Source: Monarcha castaneiventris obscurior
Lineage: Eukaryota; Chordata; Aves; Passeriformes; Monarchidae
Direction of reading: 5' to 3'
Length of the DNA: 64,000 bases
Assembly: GCA_026261815.1 (NCBI GenBank)
Contig: JAMPIT010000417.1
Location: 3,567,501 to 3,631,500 of the forward strand
A program made the position numbers and the translations under genes. Positions 28,801-40,814 of the stretch are shown here, one piece after another. The notes beneath the pieces are model-generated. The model searched no databases and was not told the origin of the DNA. It worked only from the letters and a program-made list of their open reading frames with translations. How positions within the stretch are numbered: the first letter of the stretch is position 1; the number at the start of each line of letters is the position of its first letter.

Positions 28801-30363
28801 TTTTACAATGTAAGTTCTCTTATGTTGCTGAGTCGTTTATGTGGAGAAACATGATGCACAGCTTTAGCTTGCAACTGCCTTTGTTCTGGTGTAACACCCT
28901 TCCATCAAAGACATGTTAAAAATGTGGTCCTTAAGGACTGCTTTTTTAGCTCAACAGGGAAGATGCTAAAAACTATCTCATGTGCTTCAAGCCATCCTGT
29001 TTTACTTAATTATCTTTGGTTCAGAATTCTTCTGAGTAACTGCATTACCATCTTGTTCTCAACTGGTTTCAAGAGTACCTCTAGATCTCGATTCTGTCTC
29101 ACGTTAAGCAGATTTTAAAAGGACTGCAATGGTAGTTTTATAACAGAATCTGGTCTCAGCATTAGTAAACTCTCCACAAGCAGACAATATTAGCAATGTT
29201 TTCATAAACACCAGTCACTGAGTGCAGATAGCACTAACATGATGATACATTAACAATCAATTCATTAATTTTGAAGAATGTAAACAAGACTACATGAAAG
29301 CTGATCTCTTAAGGAGTACGAAAAATAGAATAAATACATCATCAGCTATGAGCTGAGCTAAAGATTACAAAAATTTTGTTTGAATGATAGCATTGCTGAA
29401 AAATTTGTAAATTCGTAGATAAACTTTTAATATCTTTTGTAATTCATCAAATGCTACTTTTAATACCCTACTTCTTGTACCATTTATCTCACTTGTCTAA
29501 TACGGTACATGGAAAATTATTATCTTTAATGATCTTTGGTGTTTCTGTGCACAGACTCACATTGTAGTATATATGGATTGACTAACACCTCCAGACACAG
29601 GAATTGCTTCACAACTTCTGATTTTCCCATACAAAAGAAATCCCAGTGCTCTTTTATAAGTCCTCCATCCAGGAAGCCTTGATGCATCAAAAAGCCTTTT
29701 CCAACAGTGTCAGCTTCATGATCTAAACTGAAAAGTCTTTTAATAACTCTTGTCATTCTCCAGTATTATGAAACTTCAAGTGGACTAATTTCTATTTACC
29801 ATGGTTATTTCACTCATGCTGCTACCAGAACACTCAGTGCACTTTACACTTGGTTTTATTCCTGCCCTAGTATTTTGCCCAAAGTATCAGCATCACATGC
29901 GACAGCCTTCTGAACCTTACTGGTGTCTGCTATTCATCATTCGTTCTCCTTATAAAGTTTTCCAAATTGAAGTAGTAATTTTCCATGCTAGGTCCTCTAT
30001 CTCTTGTTTGGAATGGTAGTGGAAGCCTCCAGTGATATATTCTGGTATGCAGAATATTCTATCACTGATTTTAAAATCTAGAGTTTAAATTGGCTAGCGC
30101 TAAAAATAGTTGGAAAAACGGCTACAAGTTTTTCTGTCTGCAGCTGAGAAGCAAAGTTCATATACAGAGCAGAAAATTAAATATGAAACCTGCAGGAACT
30201 ATCTGCATCTCACGTGAAAGGCAGGTATTAGGAAAACAACGTTTTCTCCAGGGCTTTTAAGAGTACTTACATAAGGGGCAAAGTATTTCCAGGGCAACTG
30301 CTATGTTGAGACATACAATCTGGAATTCACGGACAGCCTTATTTACACATATGTAATGGCAGT

Positions 30364-30373
30364 CTATAAATAG
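30364..30373. promoter_or_regulatory. MEF2-type site
   Basis: CTATAAATAG fits the MEF2 consensus CTA(A/T)4TAG exactly, about 260 bp past the second SAM1 exon in the direction of transcription. A TATA-like chance match is possible. Confidence 0.3.
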
Positions 30374-30635
30374 GCTGAAAGGCCAAAAATAATTCAAATA
30401 CATTCTAAACAGCCATCACTTCAAATTACAGATTTTACTTTCCGTTGCTTTGTCAGCTACATCCATACAAAGGGAGTCCAGTGCATTGACATTATTTTAT
30501 GCCATATTTGCAGATGCAAAAAACATGTCTACAGAACCAGCAGAGTTATGTCTATCTCCATTTGAAAAAGTATTTTAAATAATGTGAAAGCTGCAGAGTT
30601 TGGTTCCCTCACTTGTATAATAACAGGAACTATAC

Positions 30636-30734
30636 CTTTGGGAGAAGCTGGATTGCTTGGAGTATTCTCTGTCTGTGCCCAGAGTTAAGGATTCCTATTT
30701 CCAAGAGATCCTGGTCCTCCATCACGTTGCTTCC
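30636..30734 (-). CDS. ANKS1B: ANKS1B exon: second half of SAM1
   Basis: This 99-bp exon is too short to stand out as an ORF. On the minus strand it encodes 33 residues, [20 protein letters not shown] followed by [13 protein letters not shown], the C-terminal helices of SAM1 including the [12 protein letters not shown] and GHR..IL motifs typical of SAM folds. The acceptor has a strong pyrimidine run ending TTTTTAG, with AG at 30736-30735. The donor is AAG|GTATAG (GT at 30635-30634), a weak site lacking the usual G at +5. The exon is phase 0 at both ends, so it joins FDNVQFM upstream and MKQIGHDG downstream without changing frame. No internal stop or frameshift is seen. It lies 27,150 bp from the upstream exon and 10,311 bp from the downstream one. 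Confidence 0.95.
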
Positions 30735-33428
30735 CTAAAAATGGGAAAAAAAAGTGGAATAAAAATGAAAAACTTAACAGATGCCCACAATAGCCCGAAA
30801 TAGACCCTTCTGTTTCATTTAAAAGAGAACACTTTGCTTAACTTACAGCATCTGACAAGAATAATAAATTACTGATGATTGCATTCATTTTCATGATGAC
30901 AAAATATGGTGGAAGGAGCTTGAACCCATGGACAATTACTACACTGCTAGCAGCACTGCCAGTGGAGAAATTGTAGCTCTCACTCTGCCAAATACCAGAT
31001 GTGAACATTCTTTCATTTGACTAGAACCAAGGATATGACTACAAAATTGTTCAGAAACTCTCAATTTTTTCAATTCACCTTCTATCTCACCTAGCTGTAT
31101 ATGATGTTCATTTTTCTCCAGGCTGAAAAAAAACCAACACAGAGTAAGATGAGGAGATTGGATGAGAAGAAAATATTTTAGTTCATTGATAGTAAAATGA
31201 TGAAGAAAGGGACTGGTATCAACAAACCCTGTGCAATCCCCATCCCCCTAAATTTAACTGCACCAGTTCAATCCTAACTTTACTTGTCACTTATTTTATC
31301 TTCCTGCTCGTGGGCAGGTCAAATAGTTCCAAACATTCAAATAGCTGAAAAAGGCCATCTGTTCAAATAATACACAAAATAGTTGCCCAGAAAAGTTCAT
31401 GAAATAAACCTCCACAATTCAAGCATCTCTTCTTAGGAGTTGCTAGCAGTAGGAGCAAGCAACACAAACAGGATAACACAATTCCTAAATTCAAGGAGTC
31501 TGACACCACCTAGTAAGTTCAGCATTTGAAGGACAATGATCTAAATGAGCGGGCAACTCGTTTAGCTGTTGAAGGAATCATTGGAGGCACTAGAGTGGTT
31601 CAAAAGGGGAATTGCAGACAGGGATCAAGTCAGGATTGCTGGAAATCTTGTGTTCATTTTTTACCTTTTCATTTCAGAGAAAAACCTCCGCTTTTTAAAA
31701 ATATATTTTATTTTTTAAAAGTTTCTAACTCTTACAGTTGAAAACAAAACCTGAAAAAACAGATGACCTGTCCTGATCTCTTAGCCCTGTTGGAGTCTCA
31801 TGACACTAACTGGCTACAAACAAGAATTCTTATTTGTAACCACTTAATTTGATCATAAAATAGGCTTTACGTGAGCAAATCCATGAAAATTTCATCTCTA
31901 CCTTTCCATTTGGCTTGCTACTTCTGACTTAGCACACCTCTTAAGAAGCAGCAAAATGAAAAGCAAATAAGCATGTAACAGAACACGCTTAAATGCTTTG
32001 CTGAGCCAGGCCTTGATAAAGGATATGACTTCTTTCTGAATATAAAATCTCCTGTCCCAAAACATCATGGATTTCTTTCAAGAATCACACTGGAATAGGC
32101 AACACTTCACCCTGTTTAGCTGCTAAATCTTCACTCTTTTCAGATGGACTGATTAGTTTACAAGTGTACCCTGGAGGACTCTCAAGCGCTACTCCACAGA
32201 GCACCCTGCAAAATCTAGGCGATGTCTTTTTAAGGGAATCATGAAACTTTGCAAAGCTATTATAGTCTAAATTATATTTTCCAGTAAGTGGTATGATTTA
32301 AGAGTACAAGCCTGCAAGTCATACCCTGAAACCATCTGTGTGCAGCATTCAGAACAGGGCAGGCAGAAACCTGCTCTACAAGGAGAAGCTGTGCAATGAT
32401 GCCGGTTTCAGTAGATCAGCTGGCGTAAGAGGACGTGCAGCACGGGCTGTGCAAACAGTGATAGAGCTTAGGTGGGGGTAATACTCCCTTCAGCTCCCTG
32501 GTAAACACATAAAAAGTAAAATTTCCTCTTTCTGCCTTTCTCTTTTAAGCAACCAAAAGAAGGCTGTAAACTTACAGGAAAAACTCTTGAAAAAAGCCAT
32601 CCATTTTGAGCTGGATTCTCCAGCTGCTGGAAATAGCTAGCATAAAAGGATTTAAGGAAACTGAGCCAACTGAGGATCCAGTCCAAAACAAAGGCTATAC
32701 ATTTCCATTCATTTTAATAAATGCATCTATTTTGTTTGCAGCTACTGTTTTCACTTCATTTCACCGTTTTTAGATTTCACCTTCATTACTGCATTATGTT
32801 TACACACAGTCGTGTACTCATCACTGTTTACTGGTGCCAGTAACCTTGGCATACAGCTTCAAATATTGCAATGTTTAAAACTCAATTAAACTAACAGGCA
32901 CAGGAAAAATATTTGCACATAGTTGCTGCATAGCAGAGAAAGCATTATTTTATTAATTCTTCACTATTGCTTTTTTTCCTTATATATTACTAAATGAATT
33001 CTTTTAAAGTATGTCAAGGTTACAAAAGGAAATATTTAAAAATCAGGAAAGTCTGAAATTCATGTTGCCTCCTCATTCCCAGTTTAATAAGGCAACAACC
33101 TTGTCTTTCAATGTGCCCAGGTTTTAGAGCTTTTGTTGTGTCAACGTTAAGTGTCAACAGTAGCAGACACTCATCCCTCCTGTAAAACTGATTTTACTGT
33201 CTTCTGCCATGGAGCTAAAACAACTTTTCATCTTTCCACAAGAGCAAACCAGGAAAATTTAGATAGTCAGTATAATCCACTATTTCGTAGCATAGAGGAA
33301 TAAACTCATAGTAGCAGAAAGCTGCGTTTGGTTTGCAGAAATACCTACGATAGAAAGAAACAGCCTATCCCCCACAGTCCTATCTCCCTAGTACCAGCTC
33401 ACATTGCCCCCTTAATCCGATTCCCTGA

Positions 33429-33445
33429 TTTTTTTTTTTTTTTTT
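33429..33445. repeat. Poly-T run (17 bases)
   Basis: Uninterrupted T after TTCCCTGA. Confidence 0.9.
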
Positions 33446-36400
33446 ACCTGATTATTCCCCTCATGCTCCTCCAGTCTCTCTCCATAGGATCCTACACTGA
33501 GAGTGAAGAAAACCTTACTTCCTTCTGCAGCAGAGAAGATTCAAGGGGAGAAATTCTCTCCCCACTCTTAGCTGCCATCTATTATATGCTGGGCCAAATG
33601 TAACCTCAATTAAGTTTACAGAGATGACATGGTAAATGTAATTAAAATGAATATGAATGCAAGACTGTCTTGTCACATTATTTCATCCTTAAAAATAGTT
33701 GAGCTACACTAGCTGAAATATTCACCAAAAAGAAATTATCCTAGTGGACACCTAGAGAATTTGAGTCCAAAAACTTAATTTTTACAGGCTTACATACAAA
33801 ACAGGTTCTTCTAACAGAAAATATGGGACAACAAACTTTACAGAGCTTATTATGCTTTTTGTAATGAAAACATAAGAGACTTTGTGATACTGTGGTTTCT
33901 TAAGTCTATAGGAAAACTTAATTGGAAGGAAAACATCTTGGAATTAAAGCCGTAAGAATACATCAGAATTGCTTATACAAGGACAGATTCAGATCTCATT
34001 CACTTCAGCTTACAGTGTTGAAATTCCTGTCTTATTAATGCATAATATTCTTACGAACTAGAAAGATCCTGATTCTGAAGTTCCAGTTAGGAAAGAGTGC
34101 ATCTGAAACCCTCCACCTCCCAGATTTGTGGTTCTGCACAATTCCCAGGATCATCAACTTTTTCCCTGTAAGCACACACAGGAAGCCAATCTCCTGAGCA
34201 AGAAGGCAGTAGTTTCACAGAACAGTTGGGCTCAAGAACGGAGGAAAAAAAGACTCTGCATGTGGGAGACTGGAGGCATATGAAAAACAACATAATTTTA
34301 AAAACCCAGAAATTTTGCCAAATTCTGAGATAGTTCCTATAAATATAAGTTCAGAACAAAATGCATAATGATATATTATGAGATAAAGATGTCACTGGCA
34401 TTTATTTGGGTTGTTCAGTACAAAATCACCTCTGGCATTCTCCACCTAAATATAGTCTTTCCCAAAAATGCTGGCTTAGTCCTCAGCACCCATATGCGTT
34501 CTACCTCCTGCAGGAACAAAAGAACTCTGAAGATTTATCTCTGAAGATAATGAAATATGGTGACTGAACAACATATTAATTAGAATGGCAGGCATGACTG
34601 TATGTTTCCCATTCTTCCTTTTGTACCTATGTTTTTAATCTTCCTTCGCATATTTTCTGTGCTGGAGAACTATCATGAAAAACTCTAATGTCTGGCTCTG
34701 TCACGTAAGTAAAACGGTACAGAAGCTTTAAAATAGGTGGCAGATGTATCACTAGACTTATCTGAAAATTCAACCACTGAAGTTGGAAGAGATGAGCTGT
34801 GGGAAACAAAACAACTGACTGAAAAAAAGAGAACAAATTGATTTTGCGTTTAAAGCTTTCTTTCTCCCCTGTGAAGGAAAAAAACCTGTTACATAAGAAA
34901 TAGAAGATTGGGTGGACTTTTGGCTTTAGGCTGACAATGCCAACTAAACCAGTTCTTTCAGTGTTCATCTATGTCAGCAGAGGAAGAAAAGTAGCAAATC
35001 TGGCACCTAAAGCTGTGTAAGAGCTGCTGCTCAACAGACTGAGTTGAAGTCATTTGCTGTGCAGCCACAATTGAGACCAAGATCAGCTGGAGATACCAAG
35101 TGCCACTGGAGGTAGCAACAACTTCTGGAAACCTTTTATGCTTCTGGTATACTGGAAACTGGTTTGACAAAGAACAGGATTGGTGTGGGTAAGGGAAGGA
35201 TGACTTCTGAGGTAAGCACAGGGCTGATGGGGCAGCAGTGGTGCTTGCATCACTCCCAGTGTGAAGGGAGAACTTGACACTCTCCTTTGCCCCAGCCATC
35301 CATGTAGTTATCTGCTGCACCATCAACATAATGAGCTCAGAAGGGACTCTGAGGAGCTGGTCCAGGTGGCATCTAGCACACAGCAGTGGGTAGGATCACA
35401 AGGTATGACAGACAAGGTCTGGTAGGTGTTTGAAGTGTCTTGCCAATGTCTCTCCCAGAGGGTACTGCACTGAGTCTCACCCTGACGGACTGAGACCTGG
35501 CACTGCGGGAGCACAGCTGGGGAATTTCAGTGGAGTTGTGCAACAGGCCTCATACTTCAGCTTACAGGGCTGCTGGAAATATGACCTGGCACAGAAAAGA
35601 AAATCTGCTGGACTGTACACTCAGCTGGAGTATCCAAGAGTACCATAACTCCTGTCACCCAGATAAGAGAGGTGGGAGCAGGGCAGGAACAGACAGGAAT
35701 ATTCTTCCATTACACATGGTTGTAGACTGAAGTCAGAGACAGAAAACTGAGATCAACAGCACCAAAGAGCTCTATTCTTTCTTACTTTCTGCCATCCCAA
35801 ATGCATAACTGGTGAGGAAGGGAGCATGTATCTGGTACCAGTGGGATTAAGGATTGTTACAAAGCACATCCTCAACAGCCTCCTCAGTCTGAATTGCTTT
35901 GTTTCTCACTCACCTAACCCTAATATCCTTCCAAACTGCATCCCCTTGAAATAATGGACGTCTAAACTGTCCTCTGACTGGGAACAAATTAAAGACATCT
36001 CATGATGTAATAAGGAACACACTGAATAACAAAGACTTTTCTTTTTCATAATCTAAAGCACATGCCAAAAGGGGTTTTTTTGACACAACACAGTTTTTCC
36101 ACAAGGTAATTTATTTCTTAGAAACTTGCAAGAAAGGACTAGAGAAATGTAGCATTCAGTGATGAGCATTGCTTCTTATTAGTGCAGAAATTTCAGGCAA
36201 TGTGTCACATGTTTAATTTCCAAACAAGAACTGGCAAATGACCAGAATTTGGCAAGCTTCATTATAAGTGAAAAGGTTGCCTCTCACTAGTATTTCCACT
36301 GTTAACATGAAAACAAGATCTGTAAGAATGATTACTGAGTTAAATGCCCAACTTGTACTTCTAGGTCAGAAAGATTTATCAGATTCCTGAAGATATTGCA

Positions 36401-37009
36401 GACACTATTTCATCTAAAAACTCAACAAGATTTTGTTAGAAAAATCCCCTGCAGAAGCATGGAATTCTGTCTTGGGAGAAAGATATTGATTACAAAATAT
36501 GTTAGGAAGAAAGGACCAGGCAGGCTGCAAAATAATAATTTGATAACATTCTTCCAAAATTAATTTGCTGTAAAACTACTGACACTCATTCTCAATCCTC
36601 ACCTTGCTCTATTGTCAGTCTTTACATTTATGACTTTCTTAGCAATTAATAAACCCACAAAACCAGAGAAAACTGGAAGTGAGTTTTCCATATGAGTGTC
36701 ATCTAGTCAAGAAGTAATAACAAACTACTACTGAAATGCTAACTAAAAAAAAGGCCATTTCACTCATAGATAAGGGTGTGATGATTTTCTGTCTACAAAT
36801 TTGCAACCTGCATAAAAAGTGGTGGTGTAAGCAGGGCCAGTTCAAAAAGGAGTCCCAGCAGACCTGAGGCCCAAATGACTTAAGTTTTAAAGATCTCTTT
36901 CTGGTTCACATTCAGCTCTTCCAGAAATGAACCTGAAGCAACCAGTGGCATCAAAAGCTTATCAAATATTGACATTCAAATGAGCATATAGTCACAGACA
37001 TTTCACACA

Positions 37010-37260
37010 ATAATTAAAGTGTAGTGGTAATTAAACAATACGGATAGCTGGGACAATTCTTCCTTGTAGGAAGAATTTCTGCTATTTTTATCCCTCCTCC
37101 ATGTAGCACTGATTCATTACAACCAACACAATTGTCACATGCAAATTAGCTGCACAGATAAGGTTGCAATTGAAAAAATTACCTCTGATGTCACACCTGG
37201 CCCACTTAATTGCTAATGCTGTGGACCCAACTCTGTCTACCTATTTAGTCATAACAATTC
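37010..37260. promoter_or_regulatory. Candidate conserved non-coding element
   Basis: A 250-bp stretch dense in homeodomain-type TAATTA/TAATTG cores, with a POU octamer ATGCAAAT at 37139-37146, CACCTGG-type E-box sequence near 37195 and a 9-bp-stem hairpin at 37055-37077. This texture resembles neural enhancers. Conservation could not be tested. Confidence 0.25.
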
Positions 37261-37679
37261 AATAATATAATTATTAATACTTACCTAAATTACATCTTAA
37301 TATCTTGAATGTATATTGTGAAGATAATTTCACTTCATTTGAGTAAAGAAAATTCCAGAGAGTCTATATTGTACCATTATTCAGATTACTTGCTATAAAT
37401 GCTGCTTAGCTTAGATGCCAAATTTCTCAAAGGACTCACTTTAAAAATCAATATTACTGTGAGCTAATTAACAGACTTATAAATTCTCAGAAAAATATTC
37501 CTTTCTCCAGTAAGTGTGTAGAGCTGTGGAGTGCAGGAAGAGGCAAAGATGGTATTTTCAGACATAACAAATATGTTGAATACCTAGTCTGCATATAATA
37601 CAGAGTTTTAACCAGCTAAGACTGGTGGTATTGTAATAAATAAGGAGGTGATAATAAAATAAAAAAGTAACTTTTCTAA

Positions 37680-38608
37680 TAAAATTAGGTGGTGATTGCT
37701 GCCAGCCAACATGCCTTCACTAAGAGCAAACTGTGCCTGACAAATTTGGTGGCCTTCTGCAGTGTGGTTACAGCACTGGTGGATAAGGGAGGGACAACTG
37801 ATGTTCTCCACCTGGATTGTGCAAAGCATTTGAGACTGTCCCACACAACATCCTTGTCTCTAAACTGAGGAGACATGCACTTGACAGACGTGCCTCTTGC
37901 TGGGTAAAGAATTAGCTGGATAGTTGCATCCAAAGAGTTGTGGTTAATGGCTCGATGTCCAAGTGGAGAGCAGGGATGAGCAGCGTCCTCAGGGATTGGT
38001 GCTGGGACTGGCAGTGTTTGAGATCTTTGTCAGCACCATGGACAGTAGGATTGAGTACGCCCTCAGCAAGTTTGTCACCAACGCACTCAATACAGAAGGA
38101 AGGGATGCCACCCAGAGGGACCTCGACAGGCTTGAGAGGTGGGCTCATGTGAACCTCATGAAGTTCAACAAGGCCAAGGACAAGGACCTGAACGTGGGTC
38201 AGGGAAATCACAAGCACAGGGTGTGCAGAGACTGGGTTGAGAGCAGCCCTGAGGAGAAGGGTTTGGTTGACATGACCTGGCAATGTGCACTCACAGCCCA
38301 GAAAGTCAATTGTATACTGGTCTGGATCAAAAGAATTGTGGCCAGCAAGTCAAGGGAGGTGATTCTGCCCTTCTACTCTGCTGTTGTGAGAGCCCACCTG
38401 GAGTGTTGCATACAGCCCTGGAGCCCTCAGCATAAGAAGGACATGGACCTCTAGCCCAGAGAAGGACCATGAATATGATCACAGGACTGGAATACCTCTT
38501 TTATTAAAGCAGGCTGAGAGAGTTAGGGTTGTTCAGCCTGGAGAAGAACTATTTGATCTTTAAGGTCCCTTCCAACCCAACCTATTTTATAATTCTATGA
38601 TTCTATGA
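37680..38608 (+). mobile_element. CR1 LINE fragment with decayed reverse-transcriptase region (copy B)
   Basis: About 930 bp in sense orientation. It covers the late reverse-transcriptase part of ORF2 (CTGACAAATTTGGTGGCCTT, ACTGGTGGATAAGGGAGGGA, and in translation PQGLVLG, RDLDRLERWAHVNLMKFNKA, SREVILPFYSAVVRAHLE). It ends in CCCTTCCAACCC and ATTCTATGATTCTATG. The ORF at 37963-38454 (163 codons) is this remnant. The RT active-site segment expected as FADD after LSKF reads FVTN and the following sequence is shortened, so the catalytic aspartates are gone; frameshifts lie upstream. Between the GTTCAGCCTGGAGAAGAA segment (about 38530-38549) and the tail, several hundred bases of CR1 3' sequence are missing. 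It is not a host gene. Confidence 0.93.
38030..38045 (+). promoter_or_regulatory. RE1/NRSF-like motif inside CR1 copy B
   Basis: TCAGCACCATGGACAG matches the core of the RE1 (REST/NRSF) element: left half TCAGCACC, canonical 2-base spacer, right half GGACAG. The flanks (preceding G, following TAGG) depart from the 21-bp consensus. It arises from decayed CR1 reverse-transcriptase coding sequence. Confidence 0.4.
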
Positions 38609-39924
38609 AATGTAAAAACTCAGTTCACCTCTCAGACTGTCCTACACAAGTATTTCCTTCCCCATATTTTTACCAACCATAGTGTCATGTTTTTTTAAAA
38701 TGTGAGCCACCCAAATCACCCCAGAGAGCACAAAATGCAAAGTCAAAGATTCTAAAATTCTGGGCAGGTTCCACGTCTTAAAAATAGGTTATTCCCAGAA
38801 GGGGTCTGTCAAATAGCAGCAAGGAAAACATGCCCAAGAAAATACATAAAATACGTTTCACACACTTATGCCCTAAAGTTATGACTGACATATTCAAGCA
38901 CTTGTTCACCTCCTGTCTGCAACTGAACCCTGCTCACACTAGTGGCTTTACATTTGGGCTGCCTGGTATTAACGCTCTCTGTTCTGAGTAGACAGAACAG
39001 CTAGGAAACCATGTCAGTCCTTTGTGGGAATCTAGAAAGTAGGCCCTCCTCTGAAATGCCATCAGAGCTTGATCTGGTAGGAAGTCTCAAAGTATGCTCA
39101 AGGCAGAAACAGGAGCACAACACGAACTGGCTGCTGCTCTTTCTCAAAATGTGTCGAAAGGACGAAGAATGGCTTTATCTTTCTTATAACACAGCCCACC
39201 TGTTAGAGGATTCATGCAGAAGGTGGGAGATCAGTTTTACCTGTCTTTCTCATACTCAAATTTCCTAAAAACAGAGGAAACTATGCATCAACTGTTAGGA
39301 AAGAGCACTCTGCGGTTGAGGAGGAATTGTTCATTGGTCCTGCTGAAATTAAATTGCTGTGAGATTTAGTCTGTAAGCCAGAAAGAAATATTATCCTTTA
39401 GACCAGTGACAGCTGGTTGTGATAAATCAATCTTCTTGTGCTGTCTCTAGAAATGTTTCTAGTTTATATCTAGTGACTGCCAAAAAAAAAAAAGCAGAAG
39501 AAAAAGCTAAAAATCCATTACTTTCTTTCATCCAAGTACCCTAACTTCTAAGCTACAGGCTTATGCTTGTGCTTCAATTTGAAAGAAAACAATAAACCAG
39601 ATGTCCTTATCCAAAGGGTTGACTTGCATGTCGAGATCCAGGGAGCAGGACGGGAAATCCAGCCTCCAGTGTCTAATGCAGGGATGCAAAGGGAGGCAAA
39701 ACTTTCAGATACAACTCCTGCTTTGGAGCATCTCACTGGCTTCCTCTGCTTAGCGTTGCAAACCCTGTTCCTACTTGCCTTTCTCTTCCTGTTAAGTTAT
39801 GCAAAATCTTCTTTGCCTAATTCAGTTGTAGACATCCTGCTCTCAGAAACATGAATTCTACAGTCAAACATCACTATGCTCACAAATTGCTGCAACTCAC
39901 TGCTTTTTTATTATGATTTTAGAG

Positions 39925-40098
39925 GCCGCACTTGGCTGTTTTTTCAGTCCACCCTGTGTGCTGCAAAATGAAGGCACTGCCTAATATTCAGGTGCCCAAA
40001 CCACTTTTTAGCCAAGCCTCACTTGGCTGTTTTTTCCGTCCACCCTGTGTGCTGCAAAATGAAGGCACTGCCTAATATTCAGGTGCCCGAACCACTTT
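39925..40098. repeat. 91-bp tandem duplication, two near-identical copies
   Basis: A unit containing CACTTGGCTGTTTTTT, CCACCCTGTGTGCTGCAAAA and GCACTGCCTAATATTCAGGT occurs from 39925 and again from 40016, a period of 91 bp. Over the compared 83 bases I count three differences (G/T at 39928/40019, an A/C in the CAGTCC/CCGTCC segment, an A/G in CCCAAACC/CCCGAACC). The second copy diverges after about 40098. Confidence 0.95.
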
Positions 40099-40800
40099 CA
40101 GGATGTAGCTGCTAGTAATTGGAGGCCATTAGGTTAACTGAAACTGCTGGTTTGTTTAATATTACTAAATATAATAAAATATGAAGCAGTTCCCCAAAAT
40201 GAGAAATACTGGAAAATGAATGGTGTTTTCTATGCACCACTGATTTGTTATGTTTAAATGTATTTCACAGTCCACCATGCTGCTTTTGATATGCAGCTGC
40301 GCAGCAAAGGTAAAATGTAAGAAACATTGCAAGATAACAAGAAACTGCAATATACAACCTTTCTCTAGCTAAAATCTACTGTATTTAGAGTGCCTGCCAA
40401 ATATAGTTGTTATATTGAGAATAATTTTAACATATTCTAACAGATTTTGTTTGCTAAGGCAAGCACAAAGGATAGCAGGATTGAATAAGGTTTTGTCATC
40501 TCCCACTGCACACAGACATCTTTTACATGTGATTTTTCTTATACAAACCTCTGTGATTTATTTCCACAGTATGTACAGAGATATTACTAGTCAAATCCCT
40601 GAGGCCCAAGAGGTAAGCGGAGATGGTCTCCATTTTCTTCAAACCCTTTCTAAAAATAAGAGAACATTTGATTAAGGGTTGACATTTTTCTTTTCTTCCT
40701 TTGCTTGTTCTTGTAATTCATTTCACATGGGAAGTGGGCTGTGTTTTTCTTATCCCTTCCAACTCAGCAGCCAGGAGGCTGGCTTTGCGGGCCCACTCCC

Positions 40801-40814
40801 GTCACCACGGCAAC
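40801..40814 (+). promoter_or_regulatory. Candidate RFX X-box in a CpG-dense patch
   Basis: GTCACCACGGCAAC matches the RFX X-box consensus GTNRCC-N(0-3)-RGYAAC at every fixed position, with a 2-base spacer. It lies within a 57-base patch (40788-40844) holding seven CpGs, unlike the CpG-poor intron around it. Binding is inferred from the motif only. Confidence 0.5.

Larger units (their letters stand above)
20325..30635 (-). other. ANKS1B: ANKS1B intron between the SAM1 and SAM2 exons (10,311 bp)
   Basis: Bounded by a weak GTATAG donor at 30635 and a strong TTTTTCAG acceptor at 20325. Mostly AT-rich unique sequence, with a T-run at 22500-22520, a perfect 11-bp-arm palindrome at 22054-22076, GC-richer patches at 22840-23300 and 24965-25260, and a cluster of GTGGACTA octamers at 25790-25837. 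No nested gene is supported. Confidence 0.85.

Noticed and set aside
34958..35730. Several overlapping ORFs on both strands (up to 123 codons)
   Set aside because: Explained by locally higher GC and fewer stops. No motif, and both strands are equally open.
37963..38454. 163-codon ORF on the plus strand, the longest in the window
   Set aside because: It is the decayed reverse-transcriptase end of CR1 copy B, with the FADD active-site segment lost.
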